A stretch of 64,000 bases of DNA. Source: Ianthella basta. Its lineage: Eukaryota; Porifera; Demospongiae; Verongiida; Ianthellidae. The stretch covers positions 5,277,022 to 5,341,021 of the forward strand of contig OZ025873.1 of assembly GCA_964019415.1 (NCBI GenBank), read 5' to 3'. The translations under genes and the position numbers were made by a program. Below the pieces are notes generated by a model. That model did no database searches and had not been told where the DNA came from. It saw only the letters and a program-made list of their open reading frames with translations. Shown here piece after piece: positions 21,602-31,294 of this stretch (the stretch's first letter is position 1; every line of letters starts with the position of its first letter).

Positions 21602-22495
21602 CTATATATGTTACTTAAAGTGGGCTAGTAGTGCTTTACGCGATTTATGGCTCGAGGTGTGGGGGTCGAGTTGCTGATAAAGCACGAGGCGAAGCCGAGT
21701 GCTTTATCACGCAACGAGACCCCCACACCGAGTGCCATAAATCGCGTAAAGCACTCCTAGCCCACTTTAAATGATATAGAGTGACTTGCGCGGGCGGACG
21801 GTTCCCTTCAGTCTTCCATTTTCCGATTGCGTCATCTGCAAGCCATATTTGGCTGCTTCCATTGCGTCATCTGTAATCCGATTGGTTGACTCCATTCAAA
21901 CTTACCTCGCATTCTGGTCAGAAGGAAGGTAGAGTGAAGCGAGTAGCTGTAGCAGTAATGGGCGAAAACGGTCCTTCGCTGGCAAGAAGACTCTCAATGC
22001 GCCTTAATGGAACAAGTCTGAGCTGCGCTATGTTCTTTTTAGCATCGCAGAAGAACAACTATTTCCTGCCGTTGTTACTATCCGTTTGGCTAGCTAGCTA
22101 GCTAGTGCGCAGATGCCCGCTCGGACTGCCAGTTCAAGAACCGCAAAAAGGACTAGCGAAGCACCCTTCCTTTGCCATTAGAGCACTCGTTGCCGCCTTT
22201 CAGAAGCGAAGGATGGGTAGCAGGCTAGGCTTTAACTTACGGAGCAGCGAGGTCACACTTCGGCAGAAACGAAAAGTAACTTTTGTAATTCGCGATCTCA
22301 GTCAGACCACACTGGACAGAATCCACCCATAAAAGCGCAAGGAGGAAGTTTGAGTGCTTGCGTCTCTTGCTAGAGTTCTTTATGGCTCGCCTAGCGTTCT
22401 TTAACTTCCATAAAGAACGGCCATAAAGCACGCTGCAAGATTACGAAATATAAAGTACTCAAAATTCCTTTGATCCGCCCACGCAAGTCACTCTA
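21602..22495. mobile_element. Foldback element with TA target duplication
   Basis: Comparison with the empty duplicate at about 11590 (GAAGGTAAGTG) shows that 894 bp were inserted and a TA duplicated (21600-21601 and 22496-22497). Its left end is a long hairpin (21617-21768) and there is an internal inverted pair TATAGAGTGACTTGCG at 21774 and the right end (22482-22497). No transposase is encoded, so it is non-autonomous. The TA duplication is typical of Tc1/mariner-type mobilisation, but the source is not known. Confidence 0.75.
21617..21768. repeat. Long near-perfect hairpin, about 69-bp arms
   Basis: Arms 21617-21685 and 21699-21768 are almost perfect reverse complements, with a 13-nt loop containing GGCGAAGCC. 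It forms the left part of the foldback element. Confidence 0.9.
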
Positions 22496-23280
22496 TAAGT
22501 GTATACAGCGCAATAGGTTACCACTGAGATGTATTATACAAGCATCTCAACTCCGAGATTACCAAGCAAGCTATGTATAGGAGTAAAAATATTATATTAG
22601 ACTATACTCAGTCTCTGAATCGCCTCTTCCAGTCACAGTATGATCTTGGCATGACACAATGTGTTCTGAATGCTCCGTGGCTTCCTGAAGCTGTATTTGA
22701 TAGGTTTCTCCACACAAGTGCTGCATGCCATGCAAGTCAAGTCATAGGAGATATCATGACTGCATTTCCAATCTCTGTGTTCACTAGCGATGCATTCCTC
22801 AGAACTGCAACTCACTGAAGTGATAACAGGAAAGCTATATTCACTTGTTCATGCACATACAAACTCAACCGTATAGAATTGTATACCCTGATGTACAGCA
22901 TGCCCTTATAAATACTAAGTTACCAAAGAATTAAGCAGATCTGGAATTTTGGAGGAAACACTGATTGGTGAATGATTTTCTTAGTCTCATACACTTAATG
23001 ATTCAATTCCACCTACACATGTGATAGCCCATTATTTTCCATATCAGAGAGTGCTCCATCCCTTCTTGTATGTAGCACTGGATATAGGAATTGCAGATCT
23101 CTATACAGCCTGTTTACAACCATGCACTGTGATTCAGAGACTTTCTCATGCTCTCTAGCTGTCTTTATGATACCAAGTGGCATTTATATTAACTCTGTAT
23201 GCCATTCAAGTAATGTAATATATAATCATTGTATTGCATTGTCAAGTGTAATGCAAGTCACGATTCGAAAGAATAAAGAT

Positions 23281-23400
23281 AGGCAAGGAAGGGAAAGCTA
23301 GCACCAGCCGGTATTGAACCGGGGACAATGTGGAGTTTCAGCAGTCCATGGCTATGCTAACCAACCAAATCATGACAATTTGCCCTTCCTCACCTTATTG
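23281..23400 (-). repeat. tRNA-derived SINE, copy 2
   Basis: The minus strand gives a D-arm-like GGTTGGTTAG, an anticodon arm with TGGA/TCCA stem, and a T-arm CCGG-TTCAATA-CCGG that fits the pol III B box (GGTTCAATACC). It ends in a non-tRNA tail. The flanks have AAGGAAGGG and CCCTTCCT motifs. It is not a functional tRNA. Confidence 0.55.
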
Positions 23401-23857
23401 GCTAAATTAGAACAATGGAATGTTACGGTATTACATTGGGTGTTTAATTGGTTTTAACTTGAAGCCATTTCTATAGACTCCCTTACTGCTCGATGATGAT
23501 GTCAATGTTTCCCAAGACTGTATATAACTTTCAAATGCTTCACTAGAAAGGATCATCATGTATGCATAGTGAAGCAATCCAGAGAAGAAAGACTCAAATG
23601 CTTTAATGCATGACATATTAAACTATCAATCAATGTAATATAAATTAATCATTGTATGCAAAAGCAAAAATGTGAGCTCTTGTCTTCCTTCTAAACTATA
23701 TAATGGAATTAACATTATTGTTAGGTAATGCCTAAGGTATTCTAACCCTAAGTCAACAGCTAATTATGACTACATTTATACTAGCTAGTTATCACTTCCA
23801 GATGATAGTCCATGGCTTATATTCCTTGCATGAGAAGCAGTCCTCAAGCTGAGCTGT

Positions 23858-23990
23858 GACAGGTAGTGCACTGCAGCATCTGCGGCAAGGAGTTGATAGC
23901 TGAGAATACCTCAGAGCAAGTTACACTTCCAGGTATATGGCTTCATTGCTAAGGAATATTTTCTCTATTGCATATATGCTATTACACTAG
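23858..23990 (-). pseudogene. Truncated fourth copy: 3' end of a gene A-like gene
   Basis: Matches the last roughly 40 codons and the 3' flank of gene A (including the 'INSLPQMLQCTTCHSS' region), then breaks off near 23990 into unrelated sequence. Helices A to C and the promoter are missing. It lies directly after block X copy 2, as expected for a unit cut by a duplication endpoint. Confidence 0.8.
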
Positions 23991-24162
23991 CCTTACCATT
24001 GCTACTTTATTAAAAATGGAGGTCTGAAATGCTCCTAGCCACGTAACTACATGAGCATTCATATTGATCCACATCACAGAAGCTAGCTGCAGTGCTCTTT
24101 AGTTCTGCTCATATGCTTAATGTCCTGAGAAGTTGGTGTTTTACATTATGTTCTAAAAGATT

Positions 24163-24960
24163 TTACGGGAACACCTCGCCAAGCTGCTATGCAGACAAGA
24201 AGAGATTGCATTGATGTCATTGGTATTGTTTCTTTCATTATAATTGTGGGATAATCACTGAGTACCTTAAGTTCAAAGTTTTGCAGCGAGTAAATTAGCA
24301 TTTTGAAAAGTCCAGGAATAGTGAATTAGTTTTAGCACTAACTAATTTCATGTTTTTGTGCGTAGCCTATACAAAAATAGCAGGGACATTTTCAGCATTT
24401 TATCACCACCCTGTGTATTTGCTAATATTAGTGCCTGTTATAATAAGTAGCTATAAGGTAATCAGCAACTAGCACCTTTACGAGATAGCACTCTAAGGTA
24501 AGATCAGGAATGCACCAACAGTGTTCCAACTGATCAAAGCATCTGAAGTTTTAGCTCTCAGAATGCATCCCTAGAAAGAATAGATATCTTTCCTAATGCA
24601 GCCTAATCTTGTGAAACTTCAGAGAACAGGAGTGCACCGACAGTGTTCCGACTGATCAAAGTATCTGAAGTATCAGTTCTCTAGAACGCATCTGTAGAAG
24701 GAAAAGATATATTTCCCAATGCAGCCTAATTTTGTGAAACTTCATCACTAGGAAATATGACATCATATAATACCTTTTAGCCTCCCCTGGTTTCACATTT
24801 CTTTGTATTTACACAACTTCAATAATCATGTCTTGTGTGAAGCCTTACCAATAGGATATTACCCTAAAATGCATACCACTGTGATAGAAGAGATGCATAA
24901 CAGATATATGGGTGCTTGTGACAGTTGACATCACAGCAGCTAACCACAGTGATGGTGACG
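24163..24960 (+). repeat. Segmental duplication block R1, copy 3 (shortened, more diverged)
   Basis: Matches 3772-4445. It contains an internal partial duplication: the 'CACCGACAGTGTTCC' segment occurs at about 24513 and again at 24635. Confidence 0.75.
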
Positions 24961-25810
24961 TTGCAGAATCTATACATCAACAATTTATTGCAGGATGTTT
25001 TGGTCATGTTGACATTCATGCAGTTGACAGGTATACATAACAACTTTAGCTCACTAGGTGTTACTCTTTGCCTTGCAGACTTCAGGTTCTTAGTTCTTGG
25101 CACACACCTTGGCCACCATGGACCACGGGCAAAAAGGACGAAAACTGCTCACACAGCCGAAACTACGCAAGCTAAAACACTCCAGGTACGCACCACGTAT
25201 GCACTCCAGTACAAGTGCACCTCAGCATGCTTCGGCACTTCAGCATCTTCCTATGCCCCTGCAACATACAGTGCATTTCATACCGCCATAAGAATGTGAC
25301 GTCACATCCTGTTGGCGTGGGTTTAGTCCAGCCAACATGATGGCATTCATCTTGACAATATTGCGTAAGAAGAGGTTCTTTAAAAGACACAGTTGCACAG
25401 TTACACAGTTGCATACAATACTTGCAAATCAACTGTTTTGAGGCCTGACCTGTTTCTGTAAGAGTACTAAATTTTCTGTTGCTCTTTCAGACAGATAATC
25501 TACACAGCTATACACCATATCATTGCACAGCCTCATCCTCAGCGCATACATGAATCACCACCGTGCACATGCATGCCTCTAGTCAGCATGTTGGACATGA
25601 TACCATTAATACATACACTAAATTGCAGGCATAGCATTGTCCCTTACTATGTGCACTGCATGGCATCTGCTCCACTTGTGGGCACTCAATGCACTCAATG
25701 TAATGGTGCAATCTGCGCGGCTTAATGCTCCCCTGCATACTCACATGCCATGCACACATGACGTTGCAGATACCAGCATACTGCCCAGCTGACATCAACA
25801 CACTGTCACA
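24961..25810. other. Spacer, no supported gene
   Basis: Several open frames of 60-125 codons overlap on both strands, including a Cys-rich 107-codon minus frame at 25583-25906. None has a recognisable domain. Confidence 0.45.
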
Positions 25811-25813
25811 CAA

Positions 25814-25898
25814 CATGCTGGCGTAGGCAGACAGGCGCCAGCATGCTGTCGTCGACGCGCCGGAGCAGGGAAGCCCGTCGAAGGCGGGCTTTCCTGCT
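25814..25898. repeat. Two adjacent GC-rich hairpins
   Basis: Hairpin 1: CATGCTGGCG/CGCCAGCATG (25814-25845). Hairpin 2: AGCAGGGAAGCCCG/CGGGCTTTCCTGCT with a 7-nt loop (25864-25898). They stand at the border of the repeat that resumes at 25900, so they may be the end of a mobile element. Confidence 0.6.
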
Positions 25899-26218
25899 AG
25901 TAACACTAATGTGACATGCCAAGACTATGATGTAATGTGAAGCAAAATGTGATACATTTAAGTGGTTACTAGGTATTGCAGCCAATGTCATGGTTGATAT
26001 TTCTCAGTGATGAGTGTTTTCCCGAGATTATAACTTGAAATGCTTCTACAGGAAAGATTTACATGCTTTTTTCTAGTGATGCATTCTGAGAACTAAATCT
26101 TCAAACACTGTGTTTGTGTGTGTGATATGCCAATGAGTGGACCACGTTTCATTTAGCATACAGTAGCGCATGCCGCTGCCCAGGTTGTGGAGTGACAATG
26201 TGCTGTATTTGCATACAG

Positions 26219-26219
26219 T

Positions 26220-26290
<71 letters not shown>
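26219..26290. repeat. CA/GT microsatellite
   Basis: About 35 CA units without interruption; it creates Cys/Val-rich false frames on the minus strand. Confidence 0.95.
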
Positions 26291-26291
<1 letters not shown>

Positions 26292-26299
26292 ACACACAC

Positions 26300-27080
26300 A
26301 ATGTTGTCATGGCAATAGGTGATTACACTGTGATAAGGTAATGTATGAAATTGCCCTAATAATTGCAAAATTGCCCATAGCCCATTTATAGACAGGTTCC
26401 ACTGTACATATCAAGTGTTTGGATCATAGAGAAGCTGGCTGCTTTAGACAGCTTTATAGCTGCAGGTGCAATATATAATGGTTATGATACAGTCATGAGG
26501 GTATTTTGACATTCAGAATCTGCTTTCCTTCAGGAACTTCATACCTTCAGAGAACTCAGTTATATTTCCATAACACTCCTGTGTGCCTGAGTCTTTATTC
26601 AACCTTTAAGTGTGCAATTGTGTGCCACAGACAAACATCCCATGAATTATTAATGCTATTGTGAGGGGGTGCTGAGGGTCAACAAATCAGCATCATGTAG
26701 GCATAGTTACCAGTAGGGCACTGCCTCGGCCTCTGTCATGTTCACACACATGATATATCTGATCATATACACTCTGTCATTAACTGAGTATATAGGTCAC
26801 CACATACTGCAATGGTGTTGTAGTAATCACTATGTCTTGGTTTGGTTACTTCATGCCAAAGTGGGTAGCAAATCTGCAAAACAGTATACCCCTGGTCACA
26901 ATCTATTGTTACCCCCAAAGTATAGCTTGTGTCCCCACCCCCGCATCTCTAACCATGTACCTATGCAGGCTCCCTTACAGCCTGCTAGAGGAGGGTTCAA
27001 CCCTCCCAAAGAACCAAACGTAGATACAGTGAAAGGTTAGCGCAGAGTCAGCATATTGTAGACAGAAGTGGGAGGGATCT
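26300..27080. other. Spacer upstream of the ZU5-death remnant
   Basis: A GGTTCCACTGTA at about 26393-26404 resembles an end of a pogo/Tigger-type element, but no partner end was found. A 100-codon frame (26738-27040) has no visible domain. Confidence 0.4.
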
Positions 27081-27099
27081 ACTATTTGAAATCCTCCCC

Positions 27100-28828
27100 C
27101 TTTCCCTCCCAGCTGCTGAGACCACCCTGGATGACCTGTGTTGGCTCCCATTTGGTGTCCAGTCACAGTCTGTTGGACTGGAAGGAGAGAAGCTGTGTCT
27201 TCAGCCCTCCATGGGGTAGGTGGAGAGACAGACCTTCCTTCTAGAAGTCCCACCAGGGGCCCTCAACCCTTCACAAAGTGTGGGCGTTTACCCTGCTGTC
27301 ATCCCTGATAGTCCCTTCACACTGCCAGGGGGCTACCAGCTTGGTAACATGGCAGCGTACATCAACTACGATGACCGATGTGTCACCAAACCCCTTAAAC
27401 TCCTCCTCCCCCACTGGTACATATGGTGGGGTTGACTGCATCAGGGATGGCCTGTCCTTTACCACTTCTTCTCACACACTGAAGGAGGGAGAACACAAGT
27501 ACCACCTTTTGTACTGTTAGAAGGAGGAAGGAGACTCAGCAGCTACTGCTGGGAGTTGGCGATTAATGGTCACTGCAGCCTATTTGCTGAGGTGTTCAAG
27601 AAAGGAGCCATGTCACGCTTACCAGCTAGGCCATCTCTCTACAGAAGGAAAAAGACAATGAAATGACATGTGATGTTGTTGTGACATTATGCATTCCCCT
27701 TGTGGTATGATGTGAGTATACAAGCACTCATTGCACTGTAACAAACCGACATATGGCATACTGAGTACGGTTGTAAACACTGTCATTCCTTGTCTTGTGG
27801 GGTTTGCACTGCCAGCCCCACAAGACAAGGAATGACAGTGTTTTTGCAGATTCTAAAAAGCATAGAAGTAGCTGAGCTTAATAGAAAGCTGAAGAAGAAG
27901 AATGGGAATGGCTGGCAGGCAGTCATCGATGGGTCTTCAGAGGTGCGCAGTCATTGTACTGCTGCAACTTGATGACATGGAATACAGCAGCTGTAGCATC
28001 ACCTCCGCTAAACTGCTGGATAAGGCTGTACACAGCAGAGGATATCTCCCATGCAAGCATTACAGTTGATGCCACACACAGACAGGACCTAAAGAAGACA
28101 GGGAGGCCGGTGTGGGTGTGTCTGGACCTGGTTGGGGCAGGGAAGGAGTTATCATTCAAGTGTAAAGCATACGAGGATGTGCATGAACAACATTTGGATG
28201 GTAGCAGGAATAGTGAGGTACACTGATGCATGGCGCATGAGTTCACATGACCTGTGGCAATCAGACAGCATGCGCATGATGGCATCTTCAGTGTGACATG
28301 TCACTCTTGTCATTCTGTAAGTCATCCTTCAAGGTGACCACATCTGCCTGTTTCGTTCATGTTTATTGCGTCCTTTCCCTATCGTTAGCTGCTGCTACTA
28401 CCACACAGTTCCCACTGATGTCTCAGACTACAGCCTCTGCCATTGCAATGCAGAGAGTGTATGGTGAGATGCTTAGCTTGGTCACCTGTGAGGAATGTGC
28501 TTGTGATGTGTCTTACCTTCTCTTTAGACCACCCAGACCACCTCATGCCCTTCAGAGAGTATATTATGTGAGCAAAAATGCTGCCGGCAAAGTGAGGGCA
28601 GTTCTAGAAGGAGTGGGACTTGACTCAGCTGCAATATCAGCATGTATTGCCAGCAATCCCAATGATGATAAAAGAGCTGCTCAAGTGGGGTTGACCAGAT
28701 GGAAAGAAGGCCAGGGCCAGCAACCTCCCAGCTGGGCATGCACTGTGCTGTTTGAGGCAATGGAATATGAACTAATCACCCAGCAACATGCATGTGCAAG
28801 GTCTGAAGGAGGAACTTGGGCTGAGTAG
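27100..28828 (+). pseudogene. ZU5-UPA-death-domain gene, probably broken
   Basis: ZU5-type sequence appears at 27235-27420 ('LLEVPPGALNPSQSVGV', 'PFTLPGGYQLGNMAAYI', 'CVTKPLKLLLPHWY'). It continues in a second frame at about 27435-27505 ('DGLSFTTSSHTLKEGEHKY') and a third at 27519-27600 ('WELAINGHCSLFAEVFKKG'), as in a ZU5-UPA unit. Downstream exon-like pieces are 27851-27944, 28090-28216 ('RPVWVCLDLVGAGKELSFK') and 28528-28828. The last has a death-domain-like end ('VGLTRWKEGQGQQPPSW', then 'LFEAMEYELITQQHA') and a TAG stop. ZU5-death proteins act as intracellular adaptors in cell-death and innate signalling. An in-frame TAG at 27216 and two frame changes within a single ZU5-UPA unit point to a pseudogene; sequencing error in a live gene is the alternative. 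Confidence 0.65.
27775..27843. repeat. Perfect 28-bp-stem hairpin in ZU5 gene intron region
   Basis: Arms 27775-27802 and 27816-27843 are perfect reverse complements (AAACACTGTCATTCC...), loop 13 nt. Confidence 0.95.
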
Positions 28829-30960
28829 TAAGTTGCTTTCATTAATGAGCAGCACATGAACTAGTGTGTGTGCGCACATGTGTGTGTGTGTGTGTGTGCA
28901 TGTGTGAGTGTGTATTATGATGTATGTACTGTGGTCACATGTGTGAGAGACAGTGCATATGGGTATGTCTCCTCTATACCTTTGGCATGGGATATGGTTT
29001 GCTAAGTAGCTGTGTTTTGGTGCGGTAGTGTGTTGTCTTAAATGTTCCACACCAAGATCTCAAAGCTGTTGGGGCAAGCATTAACTTGGGTTGCTGTTAC
29101 TGTTACTATTATTTGTAGTTAATTGAAAGCAAAGTGTGTTTTGACTTGTACAGGCGACACTGTATATACATTGGAACTAACGGAACAACTGTTTGTATAA
29201 CACTAGTTGAAAGTGTGAATTTCTGCATGTATTCTAACTTGTATTTACTTAATTTCTCCTGACAATGTACTCTTGATACCATACATGAGGTTGACCAACC
29301 ATTCTATACAGTTGCAGTGTACATGACAAAGCATGTTTTACAGAATTTGAATTTGAATTGAATTTGAACTTGATAATTAACAATTTTGTCCATAAAATTA
29401 TTAACATATGGACAGGGTTGCGTCACAAAAGGTAATTCTATAATAGTGCTGATGTCCCATGATGCACTGACGACACACCCACGTGCACTATATATAGTAC
29501 CACATAATTATATAAATTATGTATGCATGTCCACTATAATATAAGCCATGCAAGCTCATAATGTTAATAGTGAAATAAAAATTTCCTATTGAAAGTTGAA
29601 GGGGATTTAGAAATGACCGGCAGAAGAGCATAGAAACAATCAACAGTAACTTAGCACCCCTCAATTCTGTGGAGTTCACTTGACATTCCAGAATTATGTA
29701 AAATGTCAAGTGAACTCCACAGAATTGAGGTTTCAAAATTGTTATAGGTTATAATAATTGAAGCCATTGCCACTTAATTCCCTAACCTATTAGTCACTGT
29801 GACTATTGAGCTTCACACTTTTACAAGTTTTAAAATGCTTCTGAATCAATAGGAAAGATTCACTTGCATACTTTAATTCCAGTGATAAGTTCCAGGGAAC
29901 TTAAACCTCACATGCTTACTTCTATATCAGAAAGAACACTGGCATAAATTATGACATGCATTAATAATTGCTATGCATGCATATACTTGATGAGGAGTTT
30001 TTGTTCTCATAGGACTCTCTGTTATCTCAAATCGGTGACAACTCAAGGTGCCATTCCTATATAATTGCTGCACCACTGGAGCAGGTGCTGAAGGTTGCAG
30101 GAACCAGGCACCGCGGTCTCAGAACAAGTGAAGTGGGGTTGTGGCAACAGTACTATTTGCACATGACACAACGTACTTTGAACCTTAATTACCAGTGTCC
30201 TTGCACAATTCAGCCACATGTTGTTATATATATTAGCCACATTTCCCACATTGAACTGTGTTGACACTGGTGGTGTTCTCATTTTATCCACTAACTAGTG
30301 AAATGTATGCAAACATTCGACTAGCAGGCACTTGTGATGGTTACCGAATTGCAAGCTATATTCAACTTGCATTGGCCACAGTGGTCTTATCCCATGCATG
30401 CACATATAGCTAGCACTGGTGCACAACCCGATGCACTTGCTGTAGCTTGCACTGTGTGGTCAAGGCAATGTTGGTGCATGGCTGAGTGCATGATGGATCA
30501 TGAGTTCTAGATGTTGTAGGCAACAATCATGATCATCTAAAAAGAAAAGAAGGATCATGGTCAATTGCAAGGGTCTCAAGTATAATATGCTATTTTGAGC
30601 TTGTGCAAGAAGTAACTGTGGCAGTGTTAAGTGCTATATAGCTACTGCTATTGTGCAACATGGAGATAGCAGGTGGTAAAACAACATCAAAACATTACAA
30701 AACAGCATCATTATAAAACTATCTGGCAATTCTTTTTCAGCACTTGTATTAGTACCCATATATCATAATTAGAATTATTATGGTTTCACTCAATTATATA
30801 GTTATACTATTTTGCAACTTGCACTGCATAAAATCATAAAAATTGAGTACATGACATTGTACATAAACATAAACACTGCATGCAAAATGAAGTACACATT
30901 ACATGTCTGGCTTGTTAGTCGACACCACCGTTTTGTCACAACTACGTCTTCTGTCGCTTA
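28829..30960. other. Intergenic stretch between the ZU5 remnant and integrin
   Basis: TG-rich microsatellite at about 28868-28900, a perfect hairpin (29659-29730) and one dispersed repeat copy (29755-29920). No gene is supported. Confidence 0.6.
29659..29730. repeat. Perfect 28-bp-stem hairpin
   Basis: Arms 29659-29686 (CCTCAATTCTGTGGAG...) and 29703-29730, loop 16 nt, no mismatch. Confidence 0.95.
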
Positions 30961-31026
30961 TTTGAACGCGGTCAGCATCCACAGTGACCTTACGTACCCT
31001 AAGCACCTCTCCATATCCGGCTATGC

Positions 31027-31100
31027 ACTTCCGGAGTACGTGCTTGCCCCCTGAAGTGTCATGTCACGTTGTGTCACGCACCAACTCCGGAAAACCGGAA
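31027..31100 (+). promoter_or_regulatory. Candidate core promoter region of integrin beta gene
   Basis: Three ETS-type cores lie 130-200 nt before the start codon: ACTTCCGGAG (31027-31036) and two CCGGAA (31087-31092, 31095-31100). No TATA box is seen. A CCGGAAGT also precedes the next gene's first exon (63185-63192). Confidence 0.4.
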
Positions 31101-31227
31101 AACGTGTGCATTCCTTTTGCTATACCTTGTGAAGGACCCGTCAGCCACAGAGTTCCTCCCACACCGCGACTACTAACAATCATTGGCACTAGATTGTGCT
31201 CCACTATCTTCAGGGATTGTCTCCACA

Positions 31228-31294
31228 ATGGATCAGAGAACGCTGGTCCTTCTCCTCTCCTGTCTACTCGGCAGCTTCTTCTGGGCCAATATTG
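31228..31294 (+). CDS. Integrin exon 1: signal peptide
   Basis: MDQRTLVLLLSCLLGSFFWA, then an exon end in phase 1 (ATT G/GTGAGT). The next in-phase exon is 6.1 kb away. Confidence 0.85.

Larger units (their letters stand above)
21185..23605 (+). repeat. Segmental duplication block X, copy 2
   Basis: Matches 11135-12670 except for the foldback insertion at 21602-22495 and small indels. Confidence 0.85.

Noticed and set aside
23281-23400. A functional tRNA gene on the minus strand
   Set aside because: T-arm and D-arm look tRNA-like, but the acceptor stem does not pair and the A box is poor; it fits a tRNA-derived SINE.
25583-25906. 107-codon Cys-rich minus-strand frame
   Set aside because: I considered a transposase zinc-finger tail, but the cysteine spacing does not fit any family that I can name.
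26073-26368. Cys/Val-rich minus-strand frames
   Set aside because: Produced by the CA/GT microsatellite.
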